From positions 1 through 7,619 of the forward strand of contig JANXSI010000230.1 of assembly GCA_025352765.1 (NCBI GenBank): a stretch of 7,619 nucleotides of DNA, written 5' to 3'. Under the pieces are notes generated by a model that saw nothing but the letters and a program-made list of their open reading frames with translations, did no database searches and was not told the origin of the DNA. Below, one piece after another: positions 1 to 6,209 of the stretch. The position numbers were made by a program, and so were the translations under genes. The first letter of the stretch is position 1, and every line of letters begins with the position of its first letter. The stretch is from Devosia sp. (lineage in GTDB: Bacteria > Pseudomonadota > Alphaproteobacteria > Rhizobiales > Devosiaceae).

Positions 1-387
1 CTTGGAGGCGCGGGTCGAAGCGTCCGCCTCGGGGATCTGCCGGGCGAGCGACAGCATTAGCGAGATGGCGTGCTCTGCCGTAGTGATGGAATTGCCGAAG
101 GGCGTGTTCATCACGATGATGCCCTTCTTGGTCGCCGCCGGAATGTCGACATTGTCGACACCGATGCCGGCCCGGCCGATGACCTTGAGATTGGTCGCCG
201 CGGCGATGATCTTTTCGGTGACTTTCGTCGCCGAGCGGATGGCGAGCCCGTCATACTGCCCGATCACCTCGAGCAGCTTGTCCTTGTCCTTGCCGAGATC
301 CGGCAGATAGTCGACCTCGACGCCGTGATCCTTGAAGATCTGCACGGCGGTCTTCGAAAGTTTGTCCGAAACCAAAACCTTGGGCAT
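1..387 (-). CDS. serA: D-3-phosphoglycerate dehydrogenase, N-terminal part (runs off the left edge)
   Basis: Oxidises 3-phosphoglycerate to 3-phosphohydroxypyruvate with NAD+, the first step of phosphorylated serine biosynthesis in the cytoplasm. Only the first 129 residues are present. The visible part begins MPKVLVSDKL and belongs to the substrate-binding domain of the D-2-hydroxyacid dehydrogenase family. It shows the substrate loop IRSATKV (about residues 50-56), GRAGIGVDN (71-79) and NTPFGNS followed by AEH (94-106), a very typical SerA series. The NAD-binding Rossmann core, catalytic His and any C-terminal ACT domain lie outside the window. The ATG at 387-385 is supported by a perfect AGGAGG five bases upstream. 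It lies downstream of serC on the same strand, 117 bases away, and the two enzymes catalyse consecutive steps. No frameshift is seen. The family call is secure from the motifs and from the serC neighbour. Confidence 0.95.
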   Translation of the reverse strand, partial: MPKVLVSDKLSKTAVQIFKDHGVEVDYLPDLGKDKDKLLEVIGQYDGLAIRSATKVTEKIIAAATNLKVIGRAGIGVDNVDIPAATKKGIIVMNTPFGNSITTAEHAISLMLSLARQIPEADASTRASK

Positions 388-392
388 CGCGC

Positions 393-398
393 CCTCCT
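393..398 (-). promoter_or_regulatory. Ribosome binding site of serA
   Basis: Read on the minus strand this is a perfect AGGAGG, five bases before the serA ATG at 387. It fixes that start and suggests strong independent translation initiation of serA despite the repeat between the two genes. Confidence 0.85.
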
Positions 399-424
399 GA
401 ATGTGAATACAATTGGGGAGCCCG

Positions 425-490
425 GCCCTCGTCCTTCGACGCGCTCAGGATGAGGTAGCCCTCATGGTGAGCCTGTCGAACCACGAGGGC
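425..490. repeat. REP-like double-hairpin palindromic repeat between serC and serA
   Basis: The element is a 66-base imperfect palindrome. The outer ends, 425-432 and 483-490, are perfect inverted copies (GCCCTCGT / ACGAGGGC). It also splits into two 29-base arms separated by four bases. Each arm is self-complementary at its ends: CCTCGTCC (427-434) pairs with GGATGAGG (448-455) with one G:T wobble, and CCTCATGG (460-467) pairs with CCACGAGG (481-488) with one mismatch. The conserved inner words are TTCGAC and GCTCA, and their inverses in arm 2. Short palindromes with this CTTCGA...GCTCAGGATGAGG pattern are, from general knowledge, dispersed in high copy in many alphaproteobacterial genomes; only one copy is in this window. 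On the minus strand it sits 15 bases after the serC stop, where its transcript could form hairpins that stabilise the serC mRNA 3' end or limit read-through to serA. No gene overlaps it. Confidence 0.8.
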
Positions 491-504
491 GTGGCAATCT
501 GGAG

Positions 505-1686
505 CTAAGCCGCGGCCTTGTTCAGCGCGGCCTTCTCGACGGCAAAGGCCCAGTCGAGCCAGCCGGTCAGCGCCTCGAGATCCGAAGCCTCGACGGTCGA
601 GCCCGACCAGATCCTGAGGCCCGTCGGCGCGTCGCGATAGCCACCGATGTCGTAGGCGACACCGGCCTTGTCGAGCCGCGACACGATCGCCTTGGCGAAC
701 GCCGCCTGCGCGTCCGGGTCGAGCAGCTTGATCGCCGCATCCGCGATCACGAGGCACACCGAGGTGTTGGAGCGCTGTTCCGGGATCTGCGCCAGAAAGT
801 CGATCCAGTCGGTCTTGGCGACCCAGTCTTTGAGCACCTTGAAATTGGCATCGGCCCGCGCCTGCATGGCCTTTAGCCCGCCGATCGACTTGCCCCACTC
901 CATGGCATCGACCGCGTCCTCGATGCACAGCATCGAAACGGTGTTGATCGTTGCGCCCTCGAAAATGTCTTCCATGAGCTTGCCGCCCTTGGTCATCCGG
1001 AAGATTTTTGGCAGCGGCCACGCCGGCTTGTACGTCTCGAGCCGCTCCACCGCCCGCGGGCTGAGGATGAGGATGCCGTGCGCGGCTTCCCCACCCAGCG
1101 CCTTCTGCCAGGAGAAGGTCACCACATCGAGCTTGGTAAAATCGAGGTTCTGCGCGAACGCCCCCGAGGTTGCGTCGCAGATCGTCAGCCCCTTGCGGTC
1201 GGCCGGGATCCAGTCGGCGTTCGGCACGCGCACGCCCGAGGTGGTGCCGTTCCAGGTGAACACCACGTCATTGTCGAAATTGACCTGCTTGAGGTCCGGC
1301 AGCTCGCCATAGGGCGCCTTGATCACCCGCACATCGGCGAGCTTCAGCTGCTTCTGGACGTCCGTCACCCAGCCTTCGCCGAACGATTCCCAGGCCAGCA
1401 TGTCGACGCCACGGGCGCCCAGCGCCGACCACATGAACATCTCGACCGCGCCGGTATCGGACGCCGGAACGATGCCGATGCGGTAGTCCGCCGGCACCTC
1501 GAGCAGCTCGCGCGTCAGCGCAATGGCCTTCTCGATCCGCGCCTTGGCGGGCTTGGCCCGGTGCGAGCGGCCGACCAGCGCATTGGCGAGCGCATTGACC
1601 GTCCAGCCAGGACGTTTGGCGCAGGGACCCGATGAAAAATTTGGATTGGCCGGTTTAACCGCCGGTGCGGTGAGCATGTCTGCCAT
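505..1686 (-). CDS. serC: Phosphoserine aminotransferase (alphaproteobacterial type)
   Basis: PLP-dependent class V aminotransferase that converts 3-phosphohydroxypyruvate and glutamate to O-phosphoserine and 2-oxoglutarate, the second step of serine biosynthesis; family members may also act on the related intermediate in pyridoxal phosphate synthesis. The product has 393 residues, a usual length for the alphaproteobacterial/archaeal-like branch (the Methanosarcina-type SerC family), and not the E. coli-type branch of about 360. Visible features are the N-terminal NFSSGPCAKRPGW (16-28), GRSHRAK (39-45), the cofactor segment TWNGTTSG (144-151), Asp171 in DATSG, expected to contact the pyridine nitrogen, and Lys195 in FSWQKALGG as the Schiff-base lysine. 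The ATG at 1686 has GGAGGG five bases upstream; another in-frame ATG at codon 4 has no better site. It ends with TAG at 507-505. It is followed by the repeat and then serA on the same strand, and is divergent from the GDPD gene. Confidence 0.96.
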   Translation of the reverse strand: MADMLTAPAVKPANPNFSSGPCAKRPGWTVNALANALVGRSHRAKPAKARIEKAIALTRELLEVPADYRIGIVPASDTGAVEMFMWSALGARGVDMLAWESFGEGWVTDVQKQLKLADVRVIKAPYGELPDLKQVNFDNDVVFTWNGTTSGVRVPNADWIPADRKGLTICDATSGAFAQNLDFTKLDVVTFSWQKALGGEAAHGILILSPRAVERLETYKPAWPLPKIFRMTKGGKLMEDIFEGATINTVSMLCIEDAVDAMEWGKSIGGLKAMQARADANFKVLKDWVAKTDWIDFLAQIPEQRSNTSVCLVIADAAIKLLDPDAQAAFAKAIVSRLDKAGVAYDIGGYRDAPTGLRIWSGSTVEASDLEALTGWLDWAFAVEKAALNKAAA

Positions 1687-1691
1687 GGCGA

Positions 1692-1697
1692 CCCTCC
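1692..1697 (-). promoter_or_regulatory. Ribosome binding site of serC
   Basis: GGAGGG on the minus strand, five bases before the ATG at 1686. It supports that codon over the in-frame ATG three codons further in. Confidence 0.75.
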
Positions 1698-1708
1698 CAG
1701 GTCGAAAG

Positions 1709-1726
1709 CCTCACGTTAGGGTGAGG
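1709..1726 (-). promoter_or_regulatory. Perfect inverted repeat in the serC leader
   Basis: CCTCAC (1709-1714) and GTGAGG (1721-1726) are perfect inverted copies around a six-base spacer. They lie 22 bases upstream of the serC start and just downstream of the predicted -10 box. It could be a small RNA hairpin in the leader or an operator half-site pair. The stem is only 6 bp and no run of T follows, so it is not a classical terminator. Function is inferred from position only. Confidence 0.4.
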
Positions 1727-1739
1727 TGTCCTGCCGGCC

Positions 1740-1768
1740 GAGATAGCGGAACACTCGCAAAAGTGCAA
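1740..1768 (-). promoter_or_regulatory. Predicted serC promoter
   Basis: On the minus strand, TTGCAC (1768-1763) and TATCTC (1745-1740) are separated by exactly 17 bases. Read as CTTGCAC and CTATCT they resemble the housekeeping sigma consensus of alphaproteobacteria (CTTGAC and CTATAT). Transcription would begin some 45 to 50 bases upstream of the serC start codon and include the leader inverted repeat. No equally good pair was seen for the opposite gene. Confidence 0.5.
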
Positions 1769-1857
1769 GGGACTTGCTGCCGCAGGGAACGCCCGGCCTC
1801 TCGCCGCCTTCATCAATCCGAGATATCGGCGGGCTAGGCCCTCGCCCGAGACGAGTC

Positions 1858-1864
1858 GAAAGGA
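1858..1864 (+). promoter_or_regulatory. Ribosome binding site of the GDPD gene
   Basis: GAAAGGA lies eight bases before the ATG at 1873. It decides that start: a longer in-frame reading from 1774 would add 33 residues rich in Pro, Arg and Gly that do not resemble the family and that would run into the serC promoter region. Confidence 0.65.
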
Positions 1865-1872
1865 TCCAGCAC

Positions 1873-2736
1873 ATGGCCGGAGATGGATTGGCGATTGCCC
1901 GTGGTCCGCACACCACCCGGCTCAAATGGCACCGGCTTCGCCGCTCCTTCGCCGATCCCGAATTCTCCATTGCGGTGATGGAAGACGGCTTCCGCCTCGG
2001 CGCCTCGATGGAGCTCGACCTCCAGGTCCGCGCCGACGGCGGCTTCGTGGTCATGCATGACGCAACGCTCGACCGCGAGACCACCGGCACAGGAGCGGTC
2101 AGCGACCGCACGGGGCCTGAACTCGCGGCCCTCTCCTACCGCCAGCAGCCGCGCACCCTGCTCTTGGGCGAAGAACTCGCCACGCTGCTCGGCGCCGCCC
2201 ATGCCGACGCGCTGCTGCAGTTCGACATGAAGAACGATCTCGCCGAGGTCGGCCGCCTCGGCATCGACCACCTTGCGGCGCAGTTCGGCAACAAGACGCA
2301 CAACCTCATCGTCTCGGGCGGCAGCACCGAGCTGATCATGGCCATCGGCGACCGCCTGCCCGGCATCCAGCGCGGCATCGACCCGACCGACCGGCTAGTC
2401 GAGATCGGCCGCGACGGCGATCTCGCCGCCATGGAATCCGCCCTCCGCGAAGAGCTCGTGGGCCCCGCCGAACCCCACATGATCTACCTCGCCTGGGAGC
2501 TGATCCTCGAAGCCCACAAGGGCAGCCTCGACCTCATCGCCCTCTGCCACGACGAGGGCAAGACGGTCGACGCCTGGACCTATACCCTCGCCGCTCCGGC
2601 ACAGGGGTTCAGCGACGCCGAATGGGCTCAGTTCAGCGCGCTGATGGCACTGTCGCCCGACCAGATCACCACCGACGAACCCGTCGCCACCGAAGCGGCC
2701 TGGCTGGCGCGAACCTCGGACGACGCCCATGTCTGA
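1873..2736 (+). CDS. Glycerophosphodiester phosphodiesterase family protein (GDPD)
   Basis: Members of this TIM-barrel family hydrolyse glycerophosphodiesters to glycerol 3-phosphate and the alcohol head group, using a divalent metal. The product is 287 residues, normal for a bacterial cytoplasmic GDPD, with no signal peptide. The catalytic series can be followed: His20-Arg21, Pro29-Glu30 (the PE of the usual PEN[T/S] motif), Glu47 and Asp49 in MELDLQ, His62-Asp63 in MHDATLDRETTG, Lys120 in the FDMK strand, and DAWTYTL late in the barrel. The usual HRG is HRL and PENT is PEFS, so the first motif is divergent although the expected ligands are kept. The 3' end overlaps the next gene by eight bases (ATGTCTGA), so both are probably translated together. 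The neighbours, an EEP hydrolase and an ABC importer operon, suggest a role in using an imported phosphodiester. Family assignment is firm; the exact substrate is unknown. Confidence 0.88.
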   Translation: MAGDGLAIARGPHTTRLKWHRLRRSFADPEFSIAVMEDGFRLGASMELDLQVRADGGFVVMHDATLDRETTGTGAVSDRTGPELAALSYRQQPRTLLLGEELATLLGAAHADALLQFDMKNDLAEVGRLGIDHLAAQFGNKTHNLIVSGGSTELIMAIGDRLPGIQRGIDPTDRLVEIGRDGDLAAMESALREELVGPAEPHMIYLAWELILEAHKGSLDLIALCHDEGKTVDAWTYTLAAPAQGFSDAEWAQFSALMALSPDQITTDEPVATEAAWLARTSDDAHV

Positions 2737-3811
2737 CTGGACCGACGCGCCCTCGACCCATCTCGTCAACCGCCTGACGCCGGTGCCGCTCGCCGAGCGC
2801 GAGGCCATCAAGGCCGGCCCCGCCGACAAGGCGACGCATGACCGCTATTTCGACGCGCTGCCGCTGTTCCGGCAGGTCGAGATCGGCGGCGCCCCGCCCC
2901 GCCGCGACGCGATCGAGACGTCGGCGCGCGTCGTCTTCTGGAACACCGAACGCCTGCGTCACCTCGATGCCATCGCCGATAGCCTCGCGGCGCTCCGCCC
3001 CGACGTCATGCTGCTCTGCGAGATCGATCGCGGCATGGCCCGCTCCGGCAACACCGACCGCGTCGTCGAGATCGCGACCCGTCTCGAGGCCGGCTACGCC
3101 TATGCGGTGGAGTTCCTCGAACTCGACCTCGGCGACGTCAACGAAAAGCGCATCCATGCCGGCGAGACGAACGCCGACGGCCTCCATGGCGCCGCCGTCC
3201 TCACCGACGTCGCGATGGCGCGGCCCTTCGTCATCCGCATCGACCGGCGCGGCGACTGGTTCGACGGCGCCCGTCACGAACCCCGAGTCGGCGGCACCAT
3301 CGCGGTCGGCGCCGAGATCATCGTCGCCGGCGTTCCGGTACTGATGGTCAACGTCCATCTCGAAAGCCACGACAACCCGGCGGCCCGCGGCGAGGACATG
3401 CGGCGGCTGCTGACCCGGATCGACCTTTTGGCGCCCGGCGGCGCGGTCATTCTGGGTGGCGATTTCAACACCTCGACCTTTGCGCTCGGCGACCGCCCCC
3501 GCGACCCCGATCGCTGGGCCGAGATCTTCGCCGCCGATCCCCATCGGATGCTGCGTCCGCAATCCTACGAACCGCTGTTCGAGATCGCGGCCGCCTTCGG
3601 CTACGACACCGAAGGCTGCAACGTTCCCGACCGGCCGACGACCCGCCGCCCGCAGGGCGATCCGCGGCCACTCGCCAAGATCGACTGGTTCTTCACCCGC
3701 GGCCTAGAGGCGACTGCGGCGCAGATCATCCCGGCCGTGCGTGAGAATGGCGAACCTTCGTCCGACCACGAGGGACTGCTGGTGACGATCGCGCCGCTCG
3801 GCTGGCTCTAG
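2729..3811 (+). CDS. Endonuclease/exonuclease/phosphatase (EEP) fold hydrolase
   Basis: The EEP superfamily includes exonuclease III, sphingomyelinases, inositol polyphosphate 5-phosphatases and other Mg-dependent phosphodiesterases or phosphatases. The product has 360 residues, with about 65 before the catalytic core. The core shows all expected blocks: Asn72 in FWNTERLR, Glu98 in LLCEID, GLHGAAVLT (151-159) where DNA-repair members often have a GVAI-like segment, VNVHLESH with His210, GGDFNT with Asp245 and Asn247, KIDWFF with Asp319, and SSDHEGL with Asp346-His347. The VHLESH and SDHEG patterns resemble small-molecule phosphodiesterases more than DNA nucleases. No signal peptide or membrane segment is visible, so it should be cytoplasmic. 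The ATG lies inside the end of the GDPD gene, with no strong ribosome binding site, which implies translational coupling. The stop TAG shares the tetranucleotide CTAG with the stop of the convergent PHP gene. Substrate is not predictable. Confidence 0.87.
   Translation: MSDWTDAPSTHLVNRLTPVPLAEREAIKAGPADKATHDRYFDALPLFRQVEIGGAPPRRDAIETSARVVFWNTERLRHLDAIADSLAALRPDVMLLCEIDRGMARSGNTDRVVEIATRLEAGYAYAVEFLELDLGDVNEKRIHAGETNADGLHGAAVLTDVAMARPFVIRIDRRGDWFDGARHEPRVGGTIAVGAEIIVAGVPVLMVNVHLESHDNPAARGEDMRRLLTRIDLLAPGGAVILGGDFNTSTFALGDRPRDPDRWAEIFAADPHRMLRPQSYEPLFEIAAAFGYDTEGCNVPDRPTTRRPQGDPRPLAKIDWFFTRGLEATAAQIIPAVRENGEPSSDHEGLLVTIAPLGWL
3808..3811. other. Shared CTAG holding both convergent stop codons
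   Basis: The plus-strand EEP gene stops with TAG at 3809-3811 and the minus-strand PHP gene stops with TAG at 3810-3808. The palindrome CTAG serves both, so the coding regions overlap by four bases and there is no space for a terminator between the two units. Confidence 0.9.
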
Positions 3812-5145
3812 CGCACGAAGATCGGGTTGGTGACCGCGTGGAGACGCCCGGTCGCATCACGGACTTCCACCTGAACGAAGCCCCGCGGCAGCCCGGCATG
3901 CACGATTTCGCCTTCGGTATCAGCCGCGAGTTCGGTCCGCAGCACCTCGCCCTCGGGCCCGACGAGCCGCAGTGTCAGCGGCTGCGGTCCGGTCGACCAC
4001 GCGATCCGCGCCGTGGCCGACGCGTCGGTCTCGCCACCCATCGGGATCTCGGTGCCATCGCTGTGCGTCGCGCTGAGGATCAGCCTCGGCCCCGACGACA
4101 GATAGTTCCGGCCGGCCCGGATCGCCGCGAGGATCGCCGTTTCCGACAGCTCCTCGGCGTGGACGTGGTTGAACCCGGTCTCACCATCGCCCGGGCCGCG
4201 GCCGTGATTGTCCGATCCGGCGGTCGCCACCAGCCTGTGGCCCTCGCTGAGCCAGCGCCGGTAGAGCGCGAGGCCATCCTCGTTGTAGTCCGACCATGGA
4301 CCGCCGTTCCAGATCTCGACGATCCTGGCCGGACCCGGCATCATGTCGGCGAACTCCCAGCGGCAGCCGGTGCATTCGGGATCACCCGGCGACATCGGGT
4401 GCGCGATGACGAACAGCGCGCCGCTGCTCATGATCTCGCCCGCCAGCATCGGCATGGTCTTGCCCGTCGCCGGCCCCGACCGCCATTCGTGCCAGTCGCT
4501 GCCGCCCAGCGACAGCGCATGGCCGGCATGCGTCGTCAGCTCCATGCCGCCCATTACCAAGAGGTCGTCGCCGGCGAGCGAACGGAGCTGCGCCTGCCCC
4601 GATACCGTGTTGTGATCGCTGAGCGTCATGAAGTCGAGCCCGCGGCTCCGCGCCCAGCCGGCAAGGTCCGGCACGTCCCAGCGCCCATCCGAATGCAGCG
4701 TATGGGCATGGAGGTCGCCGCGATACCAGCCCCGGCCGCGCCCGCCGACAGCCGCCGGCACATACGGCGTCCGCGCCGCCACCGGTTCGGTCTCGAGCGT
4801 CACCGTCAGCGTGTAGTGGACCGGGTCGGGGCCGAGCACGCGGAACGTGTCGAGGAACACCATCCAGCGGCCCGGCTCGATCGCGCCCGGCAGGTAGCCG
4901 GGCGTTGCGCCCGTGGCATCGATGGCGAAATCCATGACCGGATTGTTGTGCCGCGCGCCGCGCGAACCCTCGGGCCCGAACACGCTGAGCGAAATCAGAT
5001 TGTCGAACTCGGCGCCTTTGGCCCGCTTCGGCGTCGCGACGAACTTTCCGCTGAGCCGGGTGATCCCGTCTGGCAGGTCGAACGCCAGTGGCACATGCTG
5101 CTTGTTGTCGTCCGTCGTCAGCACGCCGTCGAAAACGATCTTCAC
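3808..5145 (-). CDS. PHP-domain metallohydrolase, CehA/McbA-like
   Basis: PHP proteins are metal-dependent hydrolases, mostly of phosphoesters; the CehA/McbA branch also contains carbamate hydrolases. Starting at GTG 5145 gives 445 residues. Residues 1-140 lack PHP motifs and look beta-rich, as in a sandwich domain. The PHP core has GDLHAHTLHSDG (His146, His148, Asp153), LSDHNT (Asp177, His178), GGMELTTHAGH (Glu202, His206), IAHP (His249), IWNGG and GSDNHG (Asp312, His314). A PECTGC segment (Cys258, Cys261) follows IAHP. There is no signal peptide, so the enzyme should be cytoplasmic. The GTG was chosen because it overlaps the ATPase stop as GTGA; an upstream ATG at 5286 would add 47 Arg/Ala/Gly-rich residues wholly inside the ATPase gene. 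It is the last gene of the ABC operon, and its stop overlaps that of the EEP gene. Substrate unknown. Confidence 0.88.
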   Translation of the reverse strand: MKIVFDGVLTTDDNKQHVPLAFDLPDGITRLSGKFVATPKRAKGAEFDNLISLSVFGPEGSRGARHNNPVMDFAIDATGATPGYLPGAIEPGRWMVFLDTFRVLGPDPVHYTLTVTLETEPVAARTPYVPAAVGGRGRGWYRGDLHAHTLHSDGRWDVPDLAGWARSRGLDFMTLSDHNTVSGQAQLRSLAGDDLLVMGGMELTTHAGHALSLGGSDWHEWRSGPATGKTMPMLAGEIMSSGALFVIAHPMSPGDPECTGCRWEFADMMPGPARIVEIWNGGPWSDYNEDGLALYRRWLSEGHRLVATAGSDNHGRGPGDGETGFNHVHAEELSETAILAAIRAGRNYLSSGPRLILSATHSDGTEIPMGGETDASATARIAWSTGPQPLTLRLVGPEGEVLRTELAADTEGEIVHAGLPRGFVQVEVRDATGRLHAVTNPIFVR

Positions 5146-6209
5146 GAGACGGCGCTCATCAGACGGGGCGCCTCGACCGGTGCGGGCGGCGCTGCCGCGA
5201 GCAGCAGGCCGTCGCGATAGACCTGCAGCCGCGTCGGCACCAGCCGCACCGTATCGCCCGGTAGGGGCGCCGCGTCGCGTGCGCACAGCCAGACCAGTTG
5301 CGTGCCGTCAGTCATGGTCACCAGCACTCGCATCATCGGCCCGAGATCGACGACGCGGCTGACCTCGCCCGCCGCCCCTGTGGCGCTGCGGACCAGATCC
5401 TCCGGCCGGCTGAGCACGGTGGCCGGACCATCGCTGCGCCCGACCGCAATGCTGGCGCCAAACCAATCGGCCCGGCCGTTGACGATCGTTGTCTCGGCCG
5501 AGTTCATCGCTCCGATGAAGTTGGCGACCGTCAGCGTCTGCGGGTTGAGGTAGAGGTCGCCCGGCGGCCCGATCTGCTCGATCGCGCCATTGCTCATCAC
5601 CACTATCCGGTCGGCGAGTTCCATCGCCTCTTCCTGGTCGTGTGTCACAAAGATCGTTGCGAGCCCGAGACGGCGCTGCAGCTGCTTCAGCTCCTCGCGC
5701 AGATTCTTGCGCAGATGCGCATCGAGGGCCGAGAACGGCTCGTCCATCAGCAGCACCTTGGGCTCGACCACAAGGCACCGGGCGAGCGCCACGCGCTGCG
5801 CCTGGCCGCCCGAGAGCTCGGTCGGTCGGCGCTTGCCGAAGCCTGAGAGACCCACCAGCTCGAGCGCCTCGGCCACCTTGCGGGTGATCTCGGCCCGCGG
5901 CAGACGGCGGACCCTGAGGCCGAACGCCACGTTCTGCTCGACGCTCATGTGGTTCCACAGCGCATGCGACTGGAACACCATTGCGGTCGGACGACGGTTG
6001 GCCGCCCGTTCGCTGACATCCTCGCCGGCGATCAGTAGCCGTCCGCCATCCTGTTCGGCGAGCCCCGCGATCATCCGCAACAGCGTCGATTTCCCGCAGC
6101 CCGATGGTCCCAAGAGGCAGATCAGTTCGCCCTCGGCCACCGAAAACGTTGCCTTGGCCACCGCCTTGGTGGTTCCGAACGATTTTTCGAGCTCAACAAT
6201 ATCCAGCAT
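5142..6209 (-). CDS. ABC transporter ATP-binding protein (PotA/FbpC class)
   Basis: Energises uptake through the two permeases encoded immediately upstream. The product has 355 residues: a nucleotide-binding domain of about 240 and a C-terminal TOBE-type regulatory or substrate-influenced domain (about 265-345). Motifs in order are Walker A GPSGCGKST (34-42), Q-loop Gln80 in VFQSHAL, signature LSGGQAQR (132-139), Walker B VLLMDE (152-157) with catalytic Glu157, D-loop SALD (160-163) and switch His190 in FVTHDQEEAM. All catalytic residues are present. This architecture is shared by importers for polyamines, ferric ion, thiamine, 2-aminoethylphosphonate and some sugar phosphates, so it does not define the substrate. 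The ATG at 6209 directly follows the permease 2 stop (TAGATG, no gap), and its own stop overlaps the PHP start (GTGA). No strong ribosome binding site is seen, which fits coupling. Confidence 0.93.
   Translation of the reverse strand: MLDIVELEKSFGTTKAVAKATFSVAEGELICLLGPSGCGKSTLLRMIAGLAEQDGGRLLIAGEDVSERAANRRPTAMVFQSHALWNHMSVEQNVAFGLRVRRLPRAEITRKVAEALELVGLSGFGKRRPTELSGGQAQRVALARCLVVEPKVLLMDEPFSALDAHLRKNLREELKQLQRRLGLATIFVTHDQEEAMELADRIVVMSNGAIEQIGPPGDLYLNPQTLTVANFIGAMNSAETTIVNGRADWFGASIAVGRSDGPATVLSRPEDLVRSATGAAGEVSRVVDLGPMMRVLVTMTDGTQLVWLCARDAAPLPGDTVRLVPTRLQVYRDGLLLAAAPPAPVEAPRLMSAVS

Larger units (their letters stand above)
1687..1872. other. Divergent intergenic region between serC and the GDPD gene
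   Basis: This is the largest non-coding gap, 186 bases. On the minus strand it holds the predicted serC promoter, leader repeat and ribosome binding site. On the plus strand only the GDPD ribosome binding site is convincing. No clear housekeeping promoter and no tandem CTGTCAT-like Pho box was found by eye. Short dyads such as GGGCTAGGCCC (1831-1841) are present close to the GDPD start but are too small to assign. Confidence 0.7.

Noticed and set aside
425..490. The serC-serA palindrome as a classical intrinsic terminator
   Set aside because: No run of T follows on the minus strand, and the structure matches a dispersed repeat better; serA also follows closely on the same strand.
251..1021. 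Open minus-strand frame spanning the serC end, the repeat and the serA start
   Set aside because: It is out of frame with both serC and serA, its residues are Arg/Gly/Gln-rich, and it translates the palindromic repeat (giving LSASKDEGR), a typical artefact.
1831..1855. Small dyads (GGGCTAGGCCC, CTCGCCCGAG) upstream of the GDPD gene as a riboswitch or operator
   Set aside because: The stems are only four or so pairs and overlap each other, which is expected by chance in GC-rich DNA; no known riboswitch core is visible.
1774..1872. Longer N terminus for the GDPD protein starting at 1774
   Set aside because: There is no ribosome binding site, the extra residues are Pro/Arg/Gly-rich, and it would extend towards the serC promoter. 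The ATG at 1873 has GAAAGGA at a good distance.
2666..3562. Open frame of about 298 codons opposite the EEP gene
   Set aside because: It has no domain signature and Asp/Gly/Arg-rich shadow composition, and it is entirely antisense to a gene with intact catalytic motifs.
3838..5220. Long open frame on the plus strand opposite the PHP gene (about 460 codons)
   Set aside because: Its product is a low-complexity Arg/Ala/Pro/His-rich sequence without recognisable motifs. The opposite strand encodes complete PHP motifs, and long antisense frames are common in high-GC DNA.
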